A DNA stretch of 64,000 nucleotides from Phoronis australis (GCA_002633005.1 NMRA01000567.1:128954-192953); one strand, 5' to 3'; shown: positions 1 to 15,500, numbered from the stretch's first letter. Notes: generated by a model from the letters alone, not told the origin. Program-made: numbers and translations.

Positions 1-558
1 TAGTTATATTTCTGGAGAATTGTATTTATGCTTCCATAATTAGGCAAATTTGAATTTCTTGTGAAAACTCCTGATAACTCAACCACTATGCTCTCAAACA
101 TCATAATTTACTGTCCAGTATGTAACGCACCTGACAATTTACTATCTTGTATTTGTTATATTTTGGCCCATTAGCCATATGTATATTACTCCATATGTTA
201 AATACATAGTGAAGTACCATGAACTGGGGAGGCATTGTTGCCATGTCGTCAAGTCTGATTTCATTGTCAATTCTGATGATCGTGAAGTAACTTTGAACTG
301 ATAAATATCCAGCTGAGTCTACTTTATTTAGAAATAATCATATGTTAGTTTTGGTACCACTATCCAGGTAAGAATGCCTTTTGGTTGTGTCTGAATTTCA
401 TGATATCCCTTAACTCTTCTGTTTCTGCCTGTTTAGGAGAGCTTTGTCTTATTTGCTCCTACACACAATGAAGTCTAGTTAGTTTGGTTTTAAGAAGTAC
501 TGTATGACATGTTCTAGTTGTTTCCTTCAGCACATCTATTTCTTGTATTATTTCACAG
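1..558 (+). other. Intron of BIRC6 (window edge)
   Basis: This A+T-rich stretch precedes the first recognisable BIRC6 exon and ends in the acceptor TTTCACAG at 551-558. I see no conserved coding segment in it on either strand. It is presumably the 3' part of an intron whose upstream exon lies outside the window. Confidence 0.6.
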
Positions 559-3500
559 AGAGCGTCCCGTGTCTGTATGGCAAGACTAATGGAGCTGCGA
601 CAGACGCCACAGTGGATCTTTTGTATGCTCTGGGAGTTCACCAAGATGAGGGTACTGAAGAAAGGTAACACTCCCCAGCTAGAGAATGGTCTGCACTCCA
701 GACTTTGCATTTCCAAAGGAAAAGTTCTTTTGTTTTCACAATACTGTTGATAAAAATCAGGATTACCGCACACTGGTTTTTGTTAGACAAACGTGGTCAT
801 CACCAAGCTCCATGCATTGTGTCCAAGATTTGGTGTATAATTACTGTGATTTTGATCATAATGTAGTCTTGGGTTTCCTTAACTACAAACACGGGTCGAT
901 TCTGTTCATTAATGATGGTGCTTGTGACTTTGTGCTTTTTGTAACACAAATTTATCATTAAAACATAACCAATTAGAGTATTTTGTAGAAGCAAACATTG
1001 GACTACTTGAACTTTTGTTTCAGAGTGCGGGCACTGTGCGATTGGCTAGGTGACACTGCTCGTGTGGCCCTGCAACACTCTGGACCAGAGAACGAGCCGC
1101 TCCCCCGGCAGTCCCCACGGACCACCTCGTTCCTGGAGGGCCTGCCCAACCCCTCCCCAGCACATGTTCACTGTGTGGCAGCAGTCCTCTGGCACAGTGT
1201 CCAGCTAGGCACGTCTTACAGTCTAGGCTCACTAGTCACACGTGAGCTCCTCAGCTCCCTCTATGAGTGGTCCATGACACTACCACATATGTCAGCATTG
1301 AAGAAATCTGTGGATGCTGTTATCTGCTCCTTGTGTCACGTCAACCCGAGTTTCTTCAGCCTGGTGCTCGAGTGGATGGGAATTGCCATGCAGGATACCG
1401 TTAATTTGGACTCATCTCTCTGTGATGATCAGAAGGACTCCCAACGGCAAATCAGCCATGACGAGCACATGACTGATGACTCCAAGGAGGCATGTCAAGG
1501 GCGTACTACAGACTTACCGATGCCCCTGCATGACTTCAGCCTTCTCCTATTGGACGAGACCCACCTGACTACGCTGGGCATGGCCTGTCGTTCGACATTC
1601 GCCACCAGCCAGTTACTACGCTGTGGTTTCCCAGCCATCCTCGCCCAGGCATTAGTCGAGTTTTGCTCAAAGGAGATTTCCCGCCTTGCCTGCACATCCT
1701 CCACTGTGGTGTTGGAGCAGGGACAGGAAAGTGTTGGTAGGCTGGGTAACATCCGGAGTCCTCGTACAGGCAAGCGCAGGGCCAGCTCTGAGTCTGTGCA
1801 ATCTCAAAGTGGTGAGTGGTACATCACGCTTTTGTGACGAGCTACAAGACATCTTGGATGATTGTACAATTGTTAGTTTTTACACTAACTAGAGAGACTA
1901 TGTTCATTTCTATGTCTGGGATGCAAGTATTCCAAATAGAAAGCTTTGTCAAACTTTTGTGGCAATGTAGCTTAACTTAATATATATAAAAATTTGAGTC
2001 AGCATTTTATGTGACATTACTGTGCCTGGTTGCTGATTGGTTGTGAGTTTGCAAGGTGAGCTTATTGCACTTTTGGCAAAGTGCGTAGAGCATCTGCTGT
2101 CCAGATTTTGTCAAGATTGGTTTGTGAATGAAAAGAAATGAACGTTTTGTCATGGTTCAGTGCATTGAAACTTGCTGAATTTTGGCAGTGTTCAGTTTAT
2201 TTTGAAAACTATTATAATAATGCAACATTAATGCTAATTTTCGCCTGTTATAATTATTTTTCATTACTACCAGTTAACTTGATTAGACAAGATTTAAGAC
2301 AATTGTGAAAATAAAAACAAAAGGTTAATTATTCTTGTAAGATGTTGTGTTGTAAATATAAGGACAGCCAAATTCAAGTGAAAGCAAGTGAGGTTTCATG
2401 TTTCACTTGAAATACAAAGTGATATCTTAGGAAGACTTGCATGGTCTCACCAAGCTCGCAAGAAACAAGCCTTATGAAGTTGCCCCTCACATGTCCTATA
2501 ACTTCAAAGTTTTGAGGAACAAACTGAGAGTAAAAAGTCACTCTTATGATATAAAAGTATGGTTGCTTTACCCAATTCTTCATCTGTGTCCCCACAGACA
2601 AATACCTGTGCCTGACGGCTGATCTCGTCGCTCCGGTTCTTTACCTGCTGACGGAGGCTGCTAACGAACCCAGTATGAAGGACTGGCTGGGTGAACCCGA
2701 GGGTCACGTCTTCTGGTCACCACTCCTCAATATGTTGTGCAATACACCAGTGCCAGCGCAGACGGCACCAATGAAGATCAAGGTAATTGTTTTGATACTA
2801 AATGGACCATGTGTCACCTATACACGGCTGCTAACTCTTATACCCTCTACCCTGGTCGTAGATGATTTGCTAGCCTTCCCTTGGACTGGAAATTCATGTC
2901 AGTTATTAGCTTGGCTAATGTACTTCCCCATTTCCATCAGTTACAAAAAATTTGCTGGAAGCAACATGGTTTCAGAAAGCACCAATCCAATACTTAGTTA
3001 ATTGCTGGATTTTGGATTTGAGTTTGGAATTATTTGATAGCATGCATATATGGTGAGGTGTTCAATTCAATTTTTTCATTTCACAAGAGTTATTCGTGCG
3101 TCCATTTTTAGGTTCCTACAAATGAGAACATGACTGACTTTGATTTCCAGATGGGTCTATGTACTGTGGTGCCCCTACTGGCTTTTTTGCATCTGTTGCT
3201 GTATCTCTTATATCTTTGCATGATCTGTGGGAACTTTGACAAGTGTTCTGTAATTTGATGGACAGATCCGAATACCGCTGTGCCTCCTAGTGGCAGTTCA
3301 ATTTTTTTCATTTCCCAAATGTATCGTTGGAGTTCATTGATAGATTTTTATGAACTCTGGCATTCCGCAAATAGATTTATGTTGGGGAATTGATGACACC
3401 TTTCGTTTTTGGACGGGCTTGACAAATTCTGTGCCATTAAATGGCCAGTTTTTATGCGCCCACATATCTATATGTTGACGCATTATGCCGTCATCTCCGT

Positions 3501-6500
3501 CCGTCCGGGCGGCGTCCGTCCGACGTCCGCTGCTCTATCTCCAAAACCCTTTGACATACGTTCATGAAATTTGGCACATATGTTCCATTGATGAATGGGA
3601 CGGCATGAGCGAACTTTCGGACGGATCCGACTACTGGTGTGTCCCCTAGTGGCAATTTTAGTTTTTTACGCTTACCTTTTGTATCTTCAAAAGTCCTGAT
3701 CGGATTTTCATGAAATTTGGTATGTAGGCACCTATTAGTGAGATGGCAATATCCTCCCAGCTTCGTTAGCGCCACCTAGTGGCCATTTTTACTGTTTTTG
3801 AGTCTGTTTTTTGCGTCCACCCCTCTATCAACCAAACCGCTCAAAGGATGATTGTGAAAATTGGCCTGTATGTGCTTACTATGAAGAGTACGGTTGACGA
3901 TGATTTTCTGACGATTTTGACTACTGTGGCGCCTCCTAGTGGCAGTTTTGTTTTTTGCGCCTATGGCTGTATCTCTTAAACCGTTCGCAGGATCTTTACT
4001 TAATTTAGCAAGTGTATTTATATGATGTTGACTACGGATGATGACAACTTTCGTACAGATCTGACTACTGCTGTGCCTCCTAGTGGCAATTTTAGTTTTT
4101 TACGTTTAACTCAGTATCATCAAAGGTCCTCATAAAATTTTAAGTATAGACATCTATTGGTGTGATGACGCTATCTTCCTGTTTTTGGATGGAATCGAGG
4201 TATTTTGCACCACCTAGTGGCCATTTTTGCTGTTTTCAAATCTTGTTTTTGGTGTCCACCCCCAAATCATTTGAAAATTGGCATATATGTTCTCAGTGTG
4301 AAGACGACCTTTGATTATGGTGACTGACTACTGTGTCACCTCCTAGTGGTAGTTTTGTTTTGCGCCCATAGTTGTATCTCGTAAACCCACTTCAAGATCT
4401 TTACTAAATTTAGTTAGTGTGTTTATATGAAGATAACAACAGACGGCGATGACTTTCAGGCGGATCCAACGGACACTGTGCCCACTAGTGGCAATTTCAT
4501 TTTATTCTGTTTTGCTTTCAAATTGTTTCTCTGAAGTTCCTCGACAGAATTTTATGAAATATGGCATGTTCCTGTTTTTGGATGGATTGTATGTTTTTAC
4601 GCCATCTAGTGGCCATTTTTATGATACAAATAAATCACCCTAAAAGCGCACCATTTTCAATGCATTCGTGGGCGCATTTCAATGCTCCACGTTGCTCTTG
4701 TATGATACTAAGAAACACCGTCCCCTAGAAGCTTACCCTTTGCAGTGTAGTCTTGGGCACATATTAACGCTCTGCATTGCTCTCAACAAAACTGTGACAC
4801 AATATAGATATCTCATTTAATATCATCTCTGCCATTCTCACCTCATTTTTGCGTACATGTTGTCACTTATACCATTCAGGTCATGTCTGACAGCCAGAGG
4901 GCAGCAGTGGAGGCAGCAGCAGTCACATTTTTCCGCCAGGTGGTGGCCAGTCATTCGACCAATCAGCTTCTCTTTGCTCAGGTGTTGTGTGACGTCATCC
5001 GAGGTCAAGACGGGGGTAAGTGTAATGGGGCTTGTTAGCGCGAGTTGGTTGGCAGATGAAGAAAATTTATGTACTCTAATTCCCTGTGAAATAAAATTGT
5101 TTCATGTCGCATCTGAATTGGTTAATTTTTTTTGTGATCTTTCAAAACGTGCCAGTGATCACTCGATAGAGTTCAGCATTCCAGGGTGCCACATTTCACT
5201 TTTCACATGCATAGTTGTTTGTGAACATAGTGTGACGTGCTTTAGTGTGATATTTAATCTTAGCGAGTCACATCTGTTTGCTCTCGAAGGTTTTTCCAAA
5301 GAACCCATGCCCCACAATTCATTTTGCAGACATAAGCAGTTGCATAAGACAGGTTCATATGGATTACTAGGTGATCTGAATGAGGGAAGGGTTACCTTCT
5401 ACAGACAGAAAAGAATACAGAAAGTTTTTTAGCTGCCATTTGTGATCACCTGAAAGTTGTGTTCTTACCCCAAGTGTCATGTGATAAATCCGAACTGCTC
5501 TACTGACATTGAATCATCATTTCCATCTCCCTTTAGGTAATCACTCACCTCTGTCTGGCTTCACGCGACGCGTCTTCCTGCAAGTTCTGCTCGAGGATGA
5601 AAAGGTGGCGCTAGTGTTCAGCTCAACCTCTGACCTCTTCAAAGACCAGAGCACAACCTCTCACCGTATCTCCTTGCACCCACGCTATGGCGCTGGGCAC
5701 AACTATCGCGTACAATCTCTCAGTCTGCAGACAACGTGTGGCGAAGTAGTCGCTAAGTTAGCTGGTGAGTTGATACATTTGTAGTGTGGTTTATAATTAA
5801 TGTGTCAAAGCTACATTGAATGCCAAGTTCTAAGCAGTTTATTTAGCCAAAAATAACACCTATGAGCTCCATTTCAAACACGGGAACATAACACAGAAAC
5901 CAAGAAGACAGTGTTAATTTGCCTTTGTGACCCATCTCAAAATTGAATCATAGCGACTAACCTCTCTATTGAGTTAAACAGGATGTCTTTAATAGTCTAA
6001 TTCCCAAAGCAACACGCATTACAGTATAACTTGGAACTGTGCTTCACTCCATTAAGTGGCCTACAAGCAATCAACAGGCCAAGAAACACATCAGAATTTC
6101 GTTGATTTTATTGGGGCTTGGCAAACCCAGAAATTAGAAAATGGTGGCATGCAAGGACTTCCATTCAAAAGTAGGTCAGTCATGTGACACAGCAATGACC
6201 ATTTTCCACAAGTACATCATAGATGAGCTGTTTGTTTTGGCTCTTAGTAAGAGCTTGAAATGTAGTATTAAATTAAAGTAAAGTGACAGCTGAACAGTGT
6301 GAAATGCACCTTTAAATGTGGGGTAACTGCAGATAACTAGTACCACCATAGGTGGCGTGTGTGTTGAATGTGTTTTACAGGAGACTTGAGATAACAAGAT
6401 TAACTGTAACAGTTGTGATTATACAAAACTGGTTGTCCCTTTACTGAGTGGACTCAATTGTCTTCCCTATCTTGTTTTTTTGCTGTTTACCTTCGGTGAC

Positions 6501-9500
6501 AAATATAATTTAAAACAATGTGACAGATTTAATTTTACTGATTTGACAATTCGCTTGTATATAGGTTGTGTGTGTGATCATCTCAAAATGATGAAAAACG
6601 ACTGTCCTTTGAATATTACTGGCTATGTGTTGTTTGATGCGCAACAAGTTGTGGGATTAAAATTATCAATACCGTGCTTTCTTGTAACGTTTAATTAACA
6701 CTTGTTGCTGGCCTGTAATCCTTAGTGAGATATTACAGTGTTCAACTTTCTCCACTTGCAGACAAGCCAAGCTTTGTGAAGGAGAGCGGTAACGGCACAA
6801 CTACCAAAGGTGAGACTAAGAGCTTGGCAAAGGACACCAACGAGATTGGACTGGAGATGGTGGATCTACTGTCTGCTGCAGCAGGATACCAAGCCAAAGA
6901 GAAGCGAGACAAGGATAAGGCAAACAAGAGCTCAGCGTTGGCCAAGAAGGGCAAGACTAATGACATGACCTTACTTAAGGTCAACTTGCCGGTGCTGTGC
7001 GTGTACCATCACTTACTGCAAGGTTAGTGACTTAAGTCTGTTTCTTGCCAGTTTGGTTGTAAGGTTGTGGCTTAGTGGAAGCAAGTATGGGCTATGGCAA
7101 ATCACTGCTGTCCCACTTGAGCGTGGTATATCTAGTGTTGTGATAATACATAGCTGCCGGTTTATGTTCTGTCATTTTTTTACACCTCTCTTATATCAAC
7201 GGAATCACTGTGACTGTCCTATTAATTTCAAGGTGTTCAGTGTTAACACACCTTGCCTGAGTCTGCTAACTGGTGCATCCATTAACCCTACTGCACTGTC
7301 CTCGTCTGAAAATGGGTAAAAACTTATGTTTGTTCTGAAATGTTTTTACCATGTTGATTGTAAAAATCCATGTGACCTTTTTAGTTGCCCCCCCCCCTCA
7401 GTTTTCTGGTATTGCTTGAGTAGGCAATCTGTCCCCCTTTCGAATACCTTACTAAAGTTTGAAAATAGTCTTCAATATCTGTTATTAACCAGCTCCAACA
7501 TGTTTAAATGGATTCCCACTTAATCGTGCTTGTTGATTGGTTGTCTACTCAATAGGTCAAGCCTTGCCAAGCAAGCTGACTCTGTCTCAACTGCTGGTCA
7601 TGCTGCACAGTCGAGGTATACCACACGGACAGACTATCTTCCACGTCACTGTGGCTCCCAAGTCAAAGAAGCGAAAGAAGGACAAAACACGTAAGTGTCC
7701 AGCATAAATAAAGTTTTAGTACACAGGCATTGATACCTCTGGCCTCTAATTGGCTTGAATGCGGTATGATAACATTTGGTGATGTTGACCAGCAAGCTGT
7801 AGAATATCACTTGTCATTCTTGCCTCCCAGATGTCAGATGTGATGTCGTAACAAAACTATCTCTGGTCCACAATTGTATGTATCTCAGGAGAGCAATGAT
7901 AATATTATAGGAGTCAAAAATGTTTCAGAGGTATGTACATTGCTTATTAAGTTGATAATATTATGAGTCAAAAATGTTTCAGAGGTAAAGTCGTGTTAGT
8001 CAAGTCATAGCAGTCACAATATATCATCAACAGGCGATAAATCCTATTATACTGCAGGACATACCAGCGTGTCTTATTTCTAACAGTGATCTCTATGAGC
8101 ATCAATTCTAATTCAATATGTTGTCATGTCAGTCACCCGTTAGACCTATTCATTAGCCAGAGACAAACATTGGGTTTAAGCGGTTTTTCACATTACCATA
8201 ACTTTATTACTCAGTTAACTGTGACTAATGCAAATATTGCTGTTCTTGATTCATCAGAACTAGATCTCATTTGAATTTTCTTTTTGTCCATCTTTCAGCT
8301 CTGTTTGTGGACAGCGAGTGGCGCGACCCCTCTGTTCCTGATCTCCTTGATGACGACCTCCCTGCTGAATTGCTACTGGAGACGCCAGCCTTCCAGTCAC
8401 CACTTCAGGTGTTTGCCAGCATTGGTGGTCTGTCACTGCTGGCAGAGCACCTGCCCCTGCTCTATCCAGAGATCACACGCCAAGCTGGGCCTACAGAGGG
8501 CACTACAGACAATGGACCATCGCATCCAATGCCCGACTGGGTAACCGTAGAATCTGCTGAAGACATCTATGATGTAAGTTGTGCATCAGGATACATTTGA
8601 CGTGAGGTCATTCTCAACATGCTTTCTTTGTGAACTGATGTTATCATGATGTTGTTATTGCAATGAAAATTTGTGTGTTCCTGCTATAAATAGGGACCGA
8701 CTTATTTTGTGGTATTATGTTGACCACATGTTATGTTGAGTAGTGTCTATTTCTTTGGAAAGAGAACTAAAAAGTTCACTAGGTGTGGTATATTAAGCAA
8801 GGGCTTTCCCTTAGAAATATCAGCATTCAGGTAAATCATTTGGGTCACTTATCAGGTGAACATCCCCATGCTGATAACTTGCTTTCTGCTCTCGATCTAT
8901 TAAGATGTCAAAAGAGGGAGCTTCATTTATTGGCAACACTCAGTGAATATCGAGTCGTCATTGTTTTGAGCTAGGTAGAGTTCTGTTGACACAAGAACCT
9001 TGGTAAAGAGACTAGCATGATCGCTTCTTTCACTTGTGATACGATAATGTGCTTTTCTCTCAAGACACTAGGTCTACTGTGGTCAGTTGCATGAAACAGT
9101 CCTAAATAGGGACTCAACTAAGTTCCCTAAAACCTAAGGCGTATTTTTGAACTTGTGAACACATCAATTACCCTTTCTTGTATTGTTTAGTTTCATTACT
9201 AGGTCAACTTTTGACTTTGGTACAAGTCGAGAGTGAACTCTACGTTGAATTGTCAATATTATCAAAAATAATTAGGGATCTTTTCATGCAACACCCAAAA
9301 TTTAAGGGCTGAGTCCCTATTTATTTTTTATGAGCTCTGGGCTCAGTTTTTAGTTATATTTTTAGAAAATGTCATTAATAAAAGAGGAGCTCATTAAGGA
9401 TGAAATGATTGTAAAAATATTGCGTTTGTGATTCCATAAAGACGCAAATACACAGAAAGACTTAGGGACCTTAGTTGAGTCCCTATTCATACAACCGGCC

Positions 9501-12500
9501 ACAGAACTCACATATGTTTATTGCTTTACTCATTGTGTCTCACATACAGAAAATGCTCCACCATCTTAATGGTTAATGTGAAATGCCTGCAAACATACCT
9601 AGTTACCATTGAGTAATTAATGCAAATGGTTTCGTTGTCACAGGATCCAGAGGATGTGATAATACCAAGCTCAGGTTCTCAGGCACGCCGTTCTGCGCCC
9701 GCTGTCATGCCTAGCATCCCACCCCACTCACTCGTCGCGTTCGGCCTGCTGCTGAGACTGCCTGGTTATGCTGAGGTGCTGTTGAAGGAGAGGAGGAAAG
9801 CACAGTGTCTACTGCGACTGGTGCTGGGTGTAACAGATGATGGAGACGGAGGTATGTTGATACTGCCATGAAGGCATTGTACAGTTCTTCACGTATTTAG
9901 CACACAATGTGACTCACAATTAGTGAAATTCTGTTTTGTCAAATTTTTCCACAAGCGAAGATATTAAGAATATTTTAGTGTATAATCAACATAGTTTATA
10001 CTGTGTTGGTGTCATAAAACAGCATTTGGTGAAGTTTGCACTATTTACAGCAAAATAATCAGTCTTTGAATAATAGAAAAATGACAACTTTGGCGAAATA
10101 GTGGAGAATCAACGTTACTTTGTAGTGACATGTTCTGTGTTTGTACTGTGTGGAACAGTTGACAGGGTGGAGATATTTCCACATATAGGAAATATATGGT
10201 GGCAAACTTACCATTCAAAACTGATTAATAGACAGTATACTCTTTAGTGTTTGGTGTTGGATGAAGTAGGATGATAGTGATGGAGATGCAGGTCCAGGTG
10301 TATGACAATGGACATTGCGATAATATCATCAAGAGATTTGCAGTCTTTGCAGCACCCGAAGTCCGTTGCGACTGGTCCAGGCTGATAGCGAGAGTTGTAG
10401 CTCAGTTCAGTGTCTTCAAAATTCTTTTTTCAAAGTTTACTAGAAGTGGTTGACGGAAGGCCACCTGCTGTGCAAAATGTTATGGAACATTCAACAACTG
10501 CGAAGTGTTTTACTTCTATCAGCTTAAAGGCATCTCTGTAGTGAAGCTCCATGGATTTGAGACAAGAAATGGATGTATTCAAAGGCAGAAATTTGACCCA
10601 GTTGAGTTCTATCATTGCAGGTCACATCCTGACATCACCCATTGCCAGCTCATTGCCCGCCCTGCCGTTCCATGTTCTGCGCTCTCTCCTTGACTCCGCC
10701 CCTCTCACAACTGATGATGGGGTACTGTTGAGACGTATGATGCTGGAGATTGGGGCTCTACACCTGTTACTAGCCTGCCTGTCTGTGCTGAGTCACCATG
10801 CCCCCAGAGTCCCTATACCTGGCTTTCATCAAGAGGTAGGCTGATTTTCAGACTGGGATTGCCAAAGAGGAAATGTCATTGTTAGTAGTGTCTCACACTT
10901 TCTACTGTTAGTACTCATTCTGAGGGTGGCAAATCACTACCATGGTGGAGTATTAACATTTCCAAAAAGAAGTTCTTGACTAGCTTCTTCGATGTTACAT
11001 TCATTGAAAGGTTTGAGCAACACCAGACAAATCAGAAAATCATGTTAAGATAAGTTGAAAACATTTGCTCAAAAACTTTGCCAATTAGTTAAGAGAAGAT
11101 TTGGTCAGTTTGTTTATTTCGTACAATTTTGATTAATTTGTAGGTGACAATGCTGAAACATTCATATTAAAAACTGACTTGATATTGTATGCAGGAAATA
11201 TGGCGGTCACGAGGTATCACCTGTTGTGATATGATGGTACAACTTACAAACAATGACCTACATTTGATAACCAACGTATTGCAGATAATATTAGCAGCCA
11301 CCCAGGCCTCAACAACCACAGGTGGCAATAACACAGCACCGTCAGGCAGCGCCACTGATGAGCGCGGCCAGCACTACTGGGCTAAGGGAACAGGGTTTGG
11401 CACCGGTTCAACCACATCCAGCTGGGATGCACACCAAGCTCTCCTGCGTCAGAAGAGTGAGGAAGAACATGTCACATGTTTGCTACAGGTGCTGGCCAGC
11501 TATATCAACCCGGGCGGACACATGCCCAAGGACTTTGAGTCACCGACCTACCACGAAGTTGGGTCCGAGGCCACGGCCTTGCCAGAGGTTGTACCAGAAC
11601 TGTTGAGTCAGTCTTGTCTGATACCTTCAATCTCTTCCTATCTTAGAAATGATTCAGGTAAGCCATTCACTATTATTTTTGATAACAGAGACTTGAAAAC
11701 CATCATGTGTGATGTTTTATGGTGTTGTGTGACTAAATTGCAACACACAGGGTGTAGCTACCTGTTCAAAAACATGTTCATCAAGGTGAACAAAGCCTTG
11801 AGCTACATTTTGCTGAAAACTGAAATTAATTTATTTTTTAGCAACTGATTCTCTCTTCTGAGGGTCTTGTTATAACCATTGTAATCAAATTGTGATATAG
11901 ACTTAATATTTTCAATGTTGTGCAACTATCAAATGTAGCCAGCCAGGCTGTAATTCCACCCTGGAAAGGCCAAATTTTTATCCATCATTTTGCTCTTGAT
12001 TATTGCATGTCAAAACCTGGTTCATTGTAATTGTCCTGTGTGTGGTGGCATTGTAAGTTGTTATTCAGTTATTATGTGCCTTTGTTCTGTCCTTGACTTT
12101 TGACTAAGAACTTAATGCAATTGCTACCAAATAATCAATCTGTTTCACTTTAGTGCTGGACATGGCGCGTCACGTGCCCCTCTACCGGGCCTTGCTGGAG
12201 CTCCTGAGGGGTGTGGCCGCCTGCCACTCCCTCACTCATCTGCTCCTTCCCCTCGACCGAGACGCCAAGGACACCTCAACTTCAGTCAGTGGTCTCTTGG
12301 AGAAGATGAAGCAGTGTGTGGACACATATGCCAACAGGCTGAAGTAGGTCGCCATTTAGGCTAAGAATTTATTCATTTGGCTCTTGTCTGGGCGCATGTC
12401 AAAATATGTTTTTAAGGTTACGTAGGACCTTAGAAACATATCCAAATTTGGCTAACTTCGGACCATTATGTCTCAAAAAATGCCAATCAGATTTGTATGA

Positions 12501-15500
12501 AACTTTCAGATTCTCTTCTGTGTACACTGTTCTGCTAAGTGAAAGTGTTCCACTTATGCGTGAGGGGCCATCTAAAATTATGAAGAAACTCAAAAATTGT
12601 ATATTAAGTAGAAAATAGATGATACTTTAGAAAATTGCCACAGCGGTTTGTGAGATTTCAACTCGAACATTTATATCTCAAATGAAATTTGGTCATATTG
12701 TGGAAGCTGTACTGTTTTGCTATCAATTTTACTGAAAAGAACGAATTAATTACAGATGGGTTAAATGTCAAAAAACCAAATTCTACAGACTTTCTTCTTT
12801 CAGAAAAGATAACACTTTACAGACAGTTATCTATAACTTTGTACATTTTTGGATCAATACACAAACTTGTCAATAAGGTTTTATATAACATTTAACTGTT
12901 TTAGCTCACTCAAAAATTCTACCTGTGCATGCTTGTACAGAGACTTGAAGCTAGGACGTGTCGTCACACACTTTGGTTGTTGTAATGAAACATTGTAATG
13001 AGGCTTGTAGGAAGGATGTATCGTCTGCAAACACACACTGATTGTTGAAGAAATACTCTTTCTACAATTCATTGTGCAGACGACTTCTTGTCTCTCTATT
13101 TGTTAAAGGTCAATATTTTTGCATGATAAAACTGAACAAGTAATCGTTTATGGCAGGGGAGGTAAGAATGGTAAAAAGCCTGAAGATGAAGAGTCGGAAG
13201 GTTTGGCGCTGCTTATCCCGGACATCCAAGAGACGGCCAGAATAAGCCACGTAGCCACGGAGAGAATCAAGAAGGAGGAAGAAGGTAAAGTGACTGTTGA
13301 TTTCTCCAGCTGGCAATAGATGGAGGCTCTAGTGATTGTTTATGGTCTCAATGTGACCCTGCATGTAAACTAGACAGTGACCATAATTTTTGTTATTGTT
13401 GTGACTGTTTGGGGAAATTCCGTGATTTTAAAAACTGAAAATTTAGGGGTTTTTTTCTAGAAATAAGGAGTAACCCTTTGGCAAGTTTTGAAGCAAGTGG
13501 GAACAGGTTTAGAATTAATGTAAAAATGCTTATTTTCATAAAAATCTAATCCAGTGTAAAGAATACTCTGAATCAGTTTCGGTGGTGCATAGGTCTGATG
13601 TAAGTTAATATTGCATGAAATTATGGAAATGGCTCTGATATGGAAACTACCCTTTGTTCACATTTTTTGTTACCTTAACCAACCGTATATTTTTAGTGTC
13701 TTCAAGTCTTAAGACACTGCTAAATTATGGACATTGTGTCATAAATGCTAAGTACTTTAAGTATGTGTTGAGAGCAATGGGTTGTATGCTCATGTTTCTG
13801 TTCATTTTGTGACAGTCTACAGTTGGGGTGTTGCAAATCTGTTTGGATCATATAGGTTGTTTGGCATGTTCAATGACATTATCGGCTACAATGCTGTGTA
13901 TATGAGATCATCCCCAACTCAAATTCAAACCCACAACGTCAGCTTTTACAGTCCAATGCTTTGCTAGTAGGGCTTAAAGTCAACGTGACAAGCACCAGCT
14001 ATTTTAGGCTTATTTAACTGATAAGGTTAATGGCCTTGTTTTCAGTAAATTCCTCTGAAAGACTGGAAGCCATTGTTGGGAATCGGCGATTTCTTACGAA
14101 ATAAAAAAGCAGCAGGTTTTGCTGTTTTATAACTAGTTAAAGTTGATAACTTAAAGAAGTTGTATTCACCCAACAATATCCCCAAAAATGCAATTTTCAA
14201 CCCTCAAACCAATTATATCCCTTTAACTACAGGACAGTTTTGAGTCGTCAGATTTTGATGAAAAGAATTTTCTATTTCTGCATGTATTAATGGTTTACCT
14301 TCATCAACTTTCAATGCTCTCCCACTGCTTAGGGTATTTGATAGTCACTGATTGTTGTCAGGGAGATATTTTTGAGCATGTGTTTATTTCTTGTTCTTTA
14401 CTTGGCCGTAGATCACCTAAGGCTAGAAGGCATGGAGAGAACCCTTGGCGCCACTGCTGAAAATCAAGTGAGCACGGATGAGAAGTACATGGAAGTGATG
14501 AAGGAAGAACAGTTTGGTGAGCACTCGCATCCCCGGGGTTAACAGTTATGCTGTATAGTGTTGTGTGTAGAGTTGGAATGATGCACTGTGAACGTGGGTG
14601 AAGCTTGTACCATCCTGAAGCTCTGTAGGCTTCTTTTATCAGGCTGTGACACCGCACCAGACAGTATGTTGGGTTTCAGTAGCCAAATGTTGTATAATCT
14701 GGTGCTTGTTTTAAGAAAACATATTTTCACACCTGACAATTTGTGATTTCTTTTCTTTTTGTTCGCTATCTCTCATTCACCAATGGGTCAGACACGGGTA
14801 TATATTATGGCCGTATAGTCTTCTTACGCTTGTAGGATATCTTGATAACTAAGAGTAAAACTCACACAAGTCAGATCCAACAAAAGAGATCAGATCCAAC
14901 CAGAGAGATCAGATCCAACCAGAGAGATCAGATCCAACCAGAGAGATCACAACCAAGGATGATGAAATCCAATTTTCCGAAGGACAGTGTATTACTAAAT
15001 TAATCGAAATCAAACAACTTTATTGCAGAAAGGTTTCCAAGTTAAATAGGCCAAGTTCCATAGATGCAAGAATCTCATTAAGGAAGCTAATGCGATTACG
15101 TGCTTAGTTTGTTATGCATTGCGATATGGTCTTGTGCGGTCTTTCATTTTGACGAGGTACTCGTGTCTACAGAATGCACGCCTGGCTTATCCATGTCTCA
15201 CTTATGTGAATTTTACTTTAAATTTAGTGGTTGAGAGTGTATCCTAGGCACACGGTGACCTGGGTAAGAAAATCGTCCACACTCATTCACTGATTAGTGT
15301 TTTCTTTCCAGACACATTTGAGATGGTTAGTGATGAAGATGGCAGAGTCAAGTTTCTCCTTTCCCATCATTATGAGTCGTATGTGAAAGCAGCTGGGGAA
15401 GTGGGTAACCCGGCGCGTGCCCGTCGGCTGGCCCAGGAGGCAGTCACTCTCTCCACCTCCCTGCCCTTGTCCGCCAGCACCACGTTGTTCGTAAGATGTG

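Noticed and set aside
3491-3775. 94-codon minus-strand frame resembling frames at 23,080 and 56,399
   Set aside because: The shared peptide (KFHENP, KLKLPLG) follows from the DNA repeat; copies carry stops and frameshifts and no domain is known.
4857-5432. 191-codon plus-strand frame
   Set aside because: Different phase from the BIRC6 exon 4,880-5,015 and runs into its intron; the in-phase reading matches BIRC6 and splices at 5,015.
12341-12348. TAG after NRLK as the end of the BIRC6 protein
   Set aside because: The TAG lies within a donor (GAA/GTAGGT) and the next exon continues the conserved sequence in phase.
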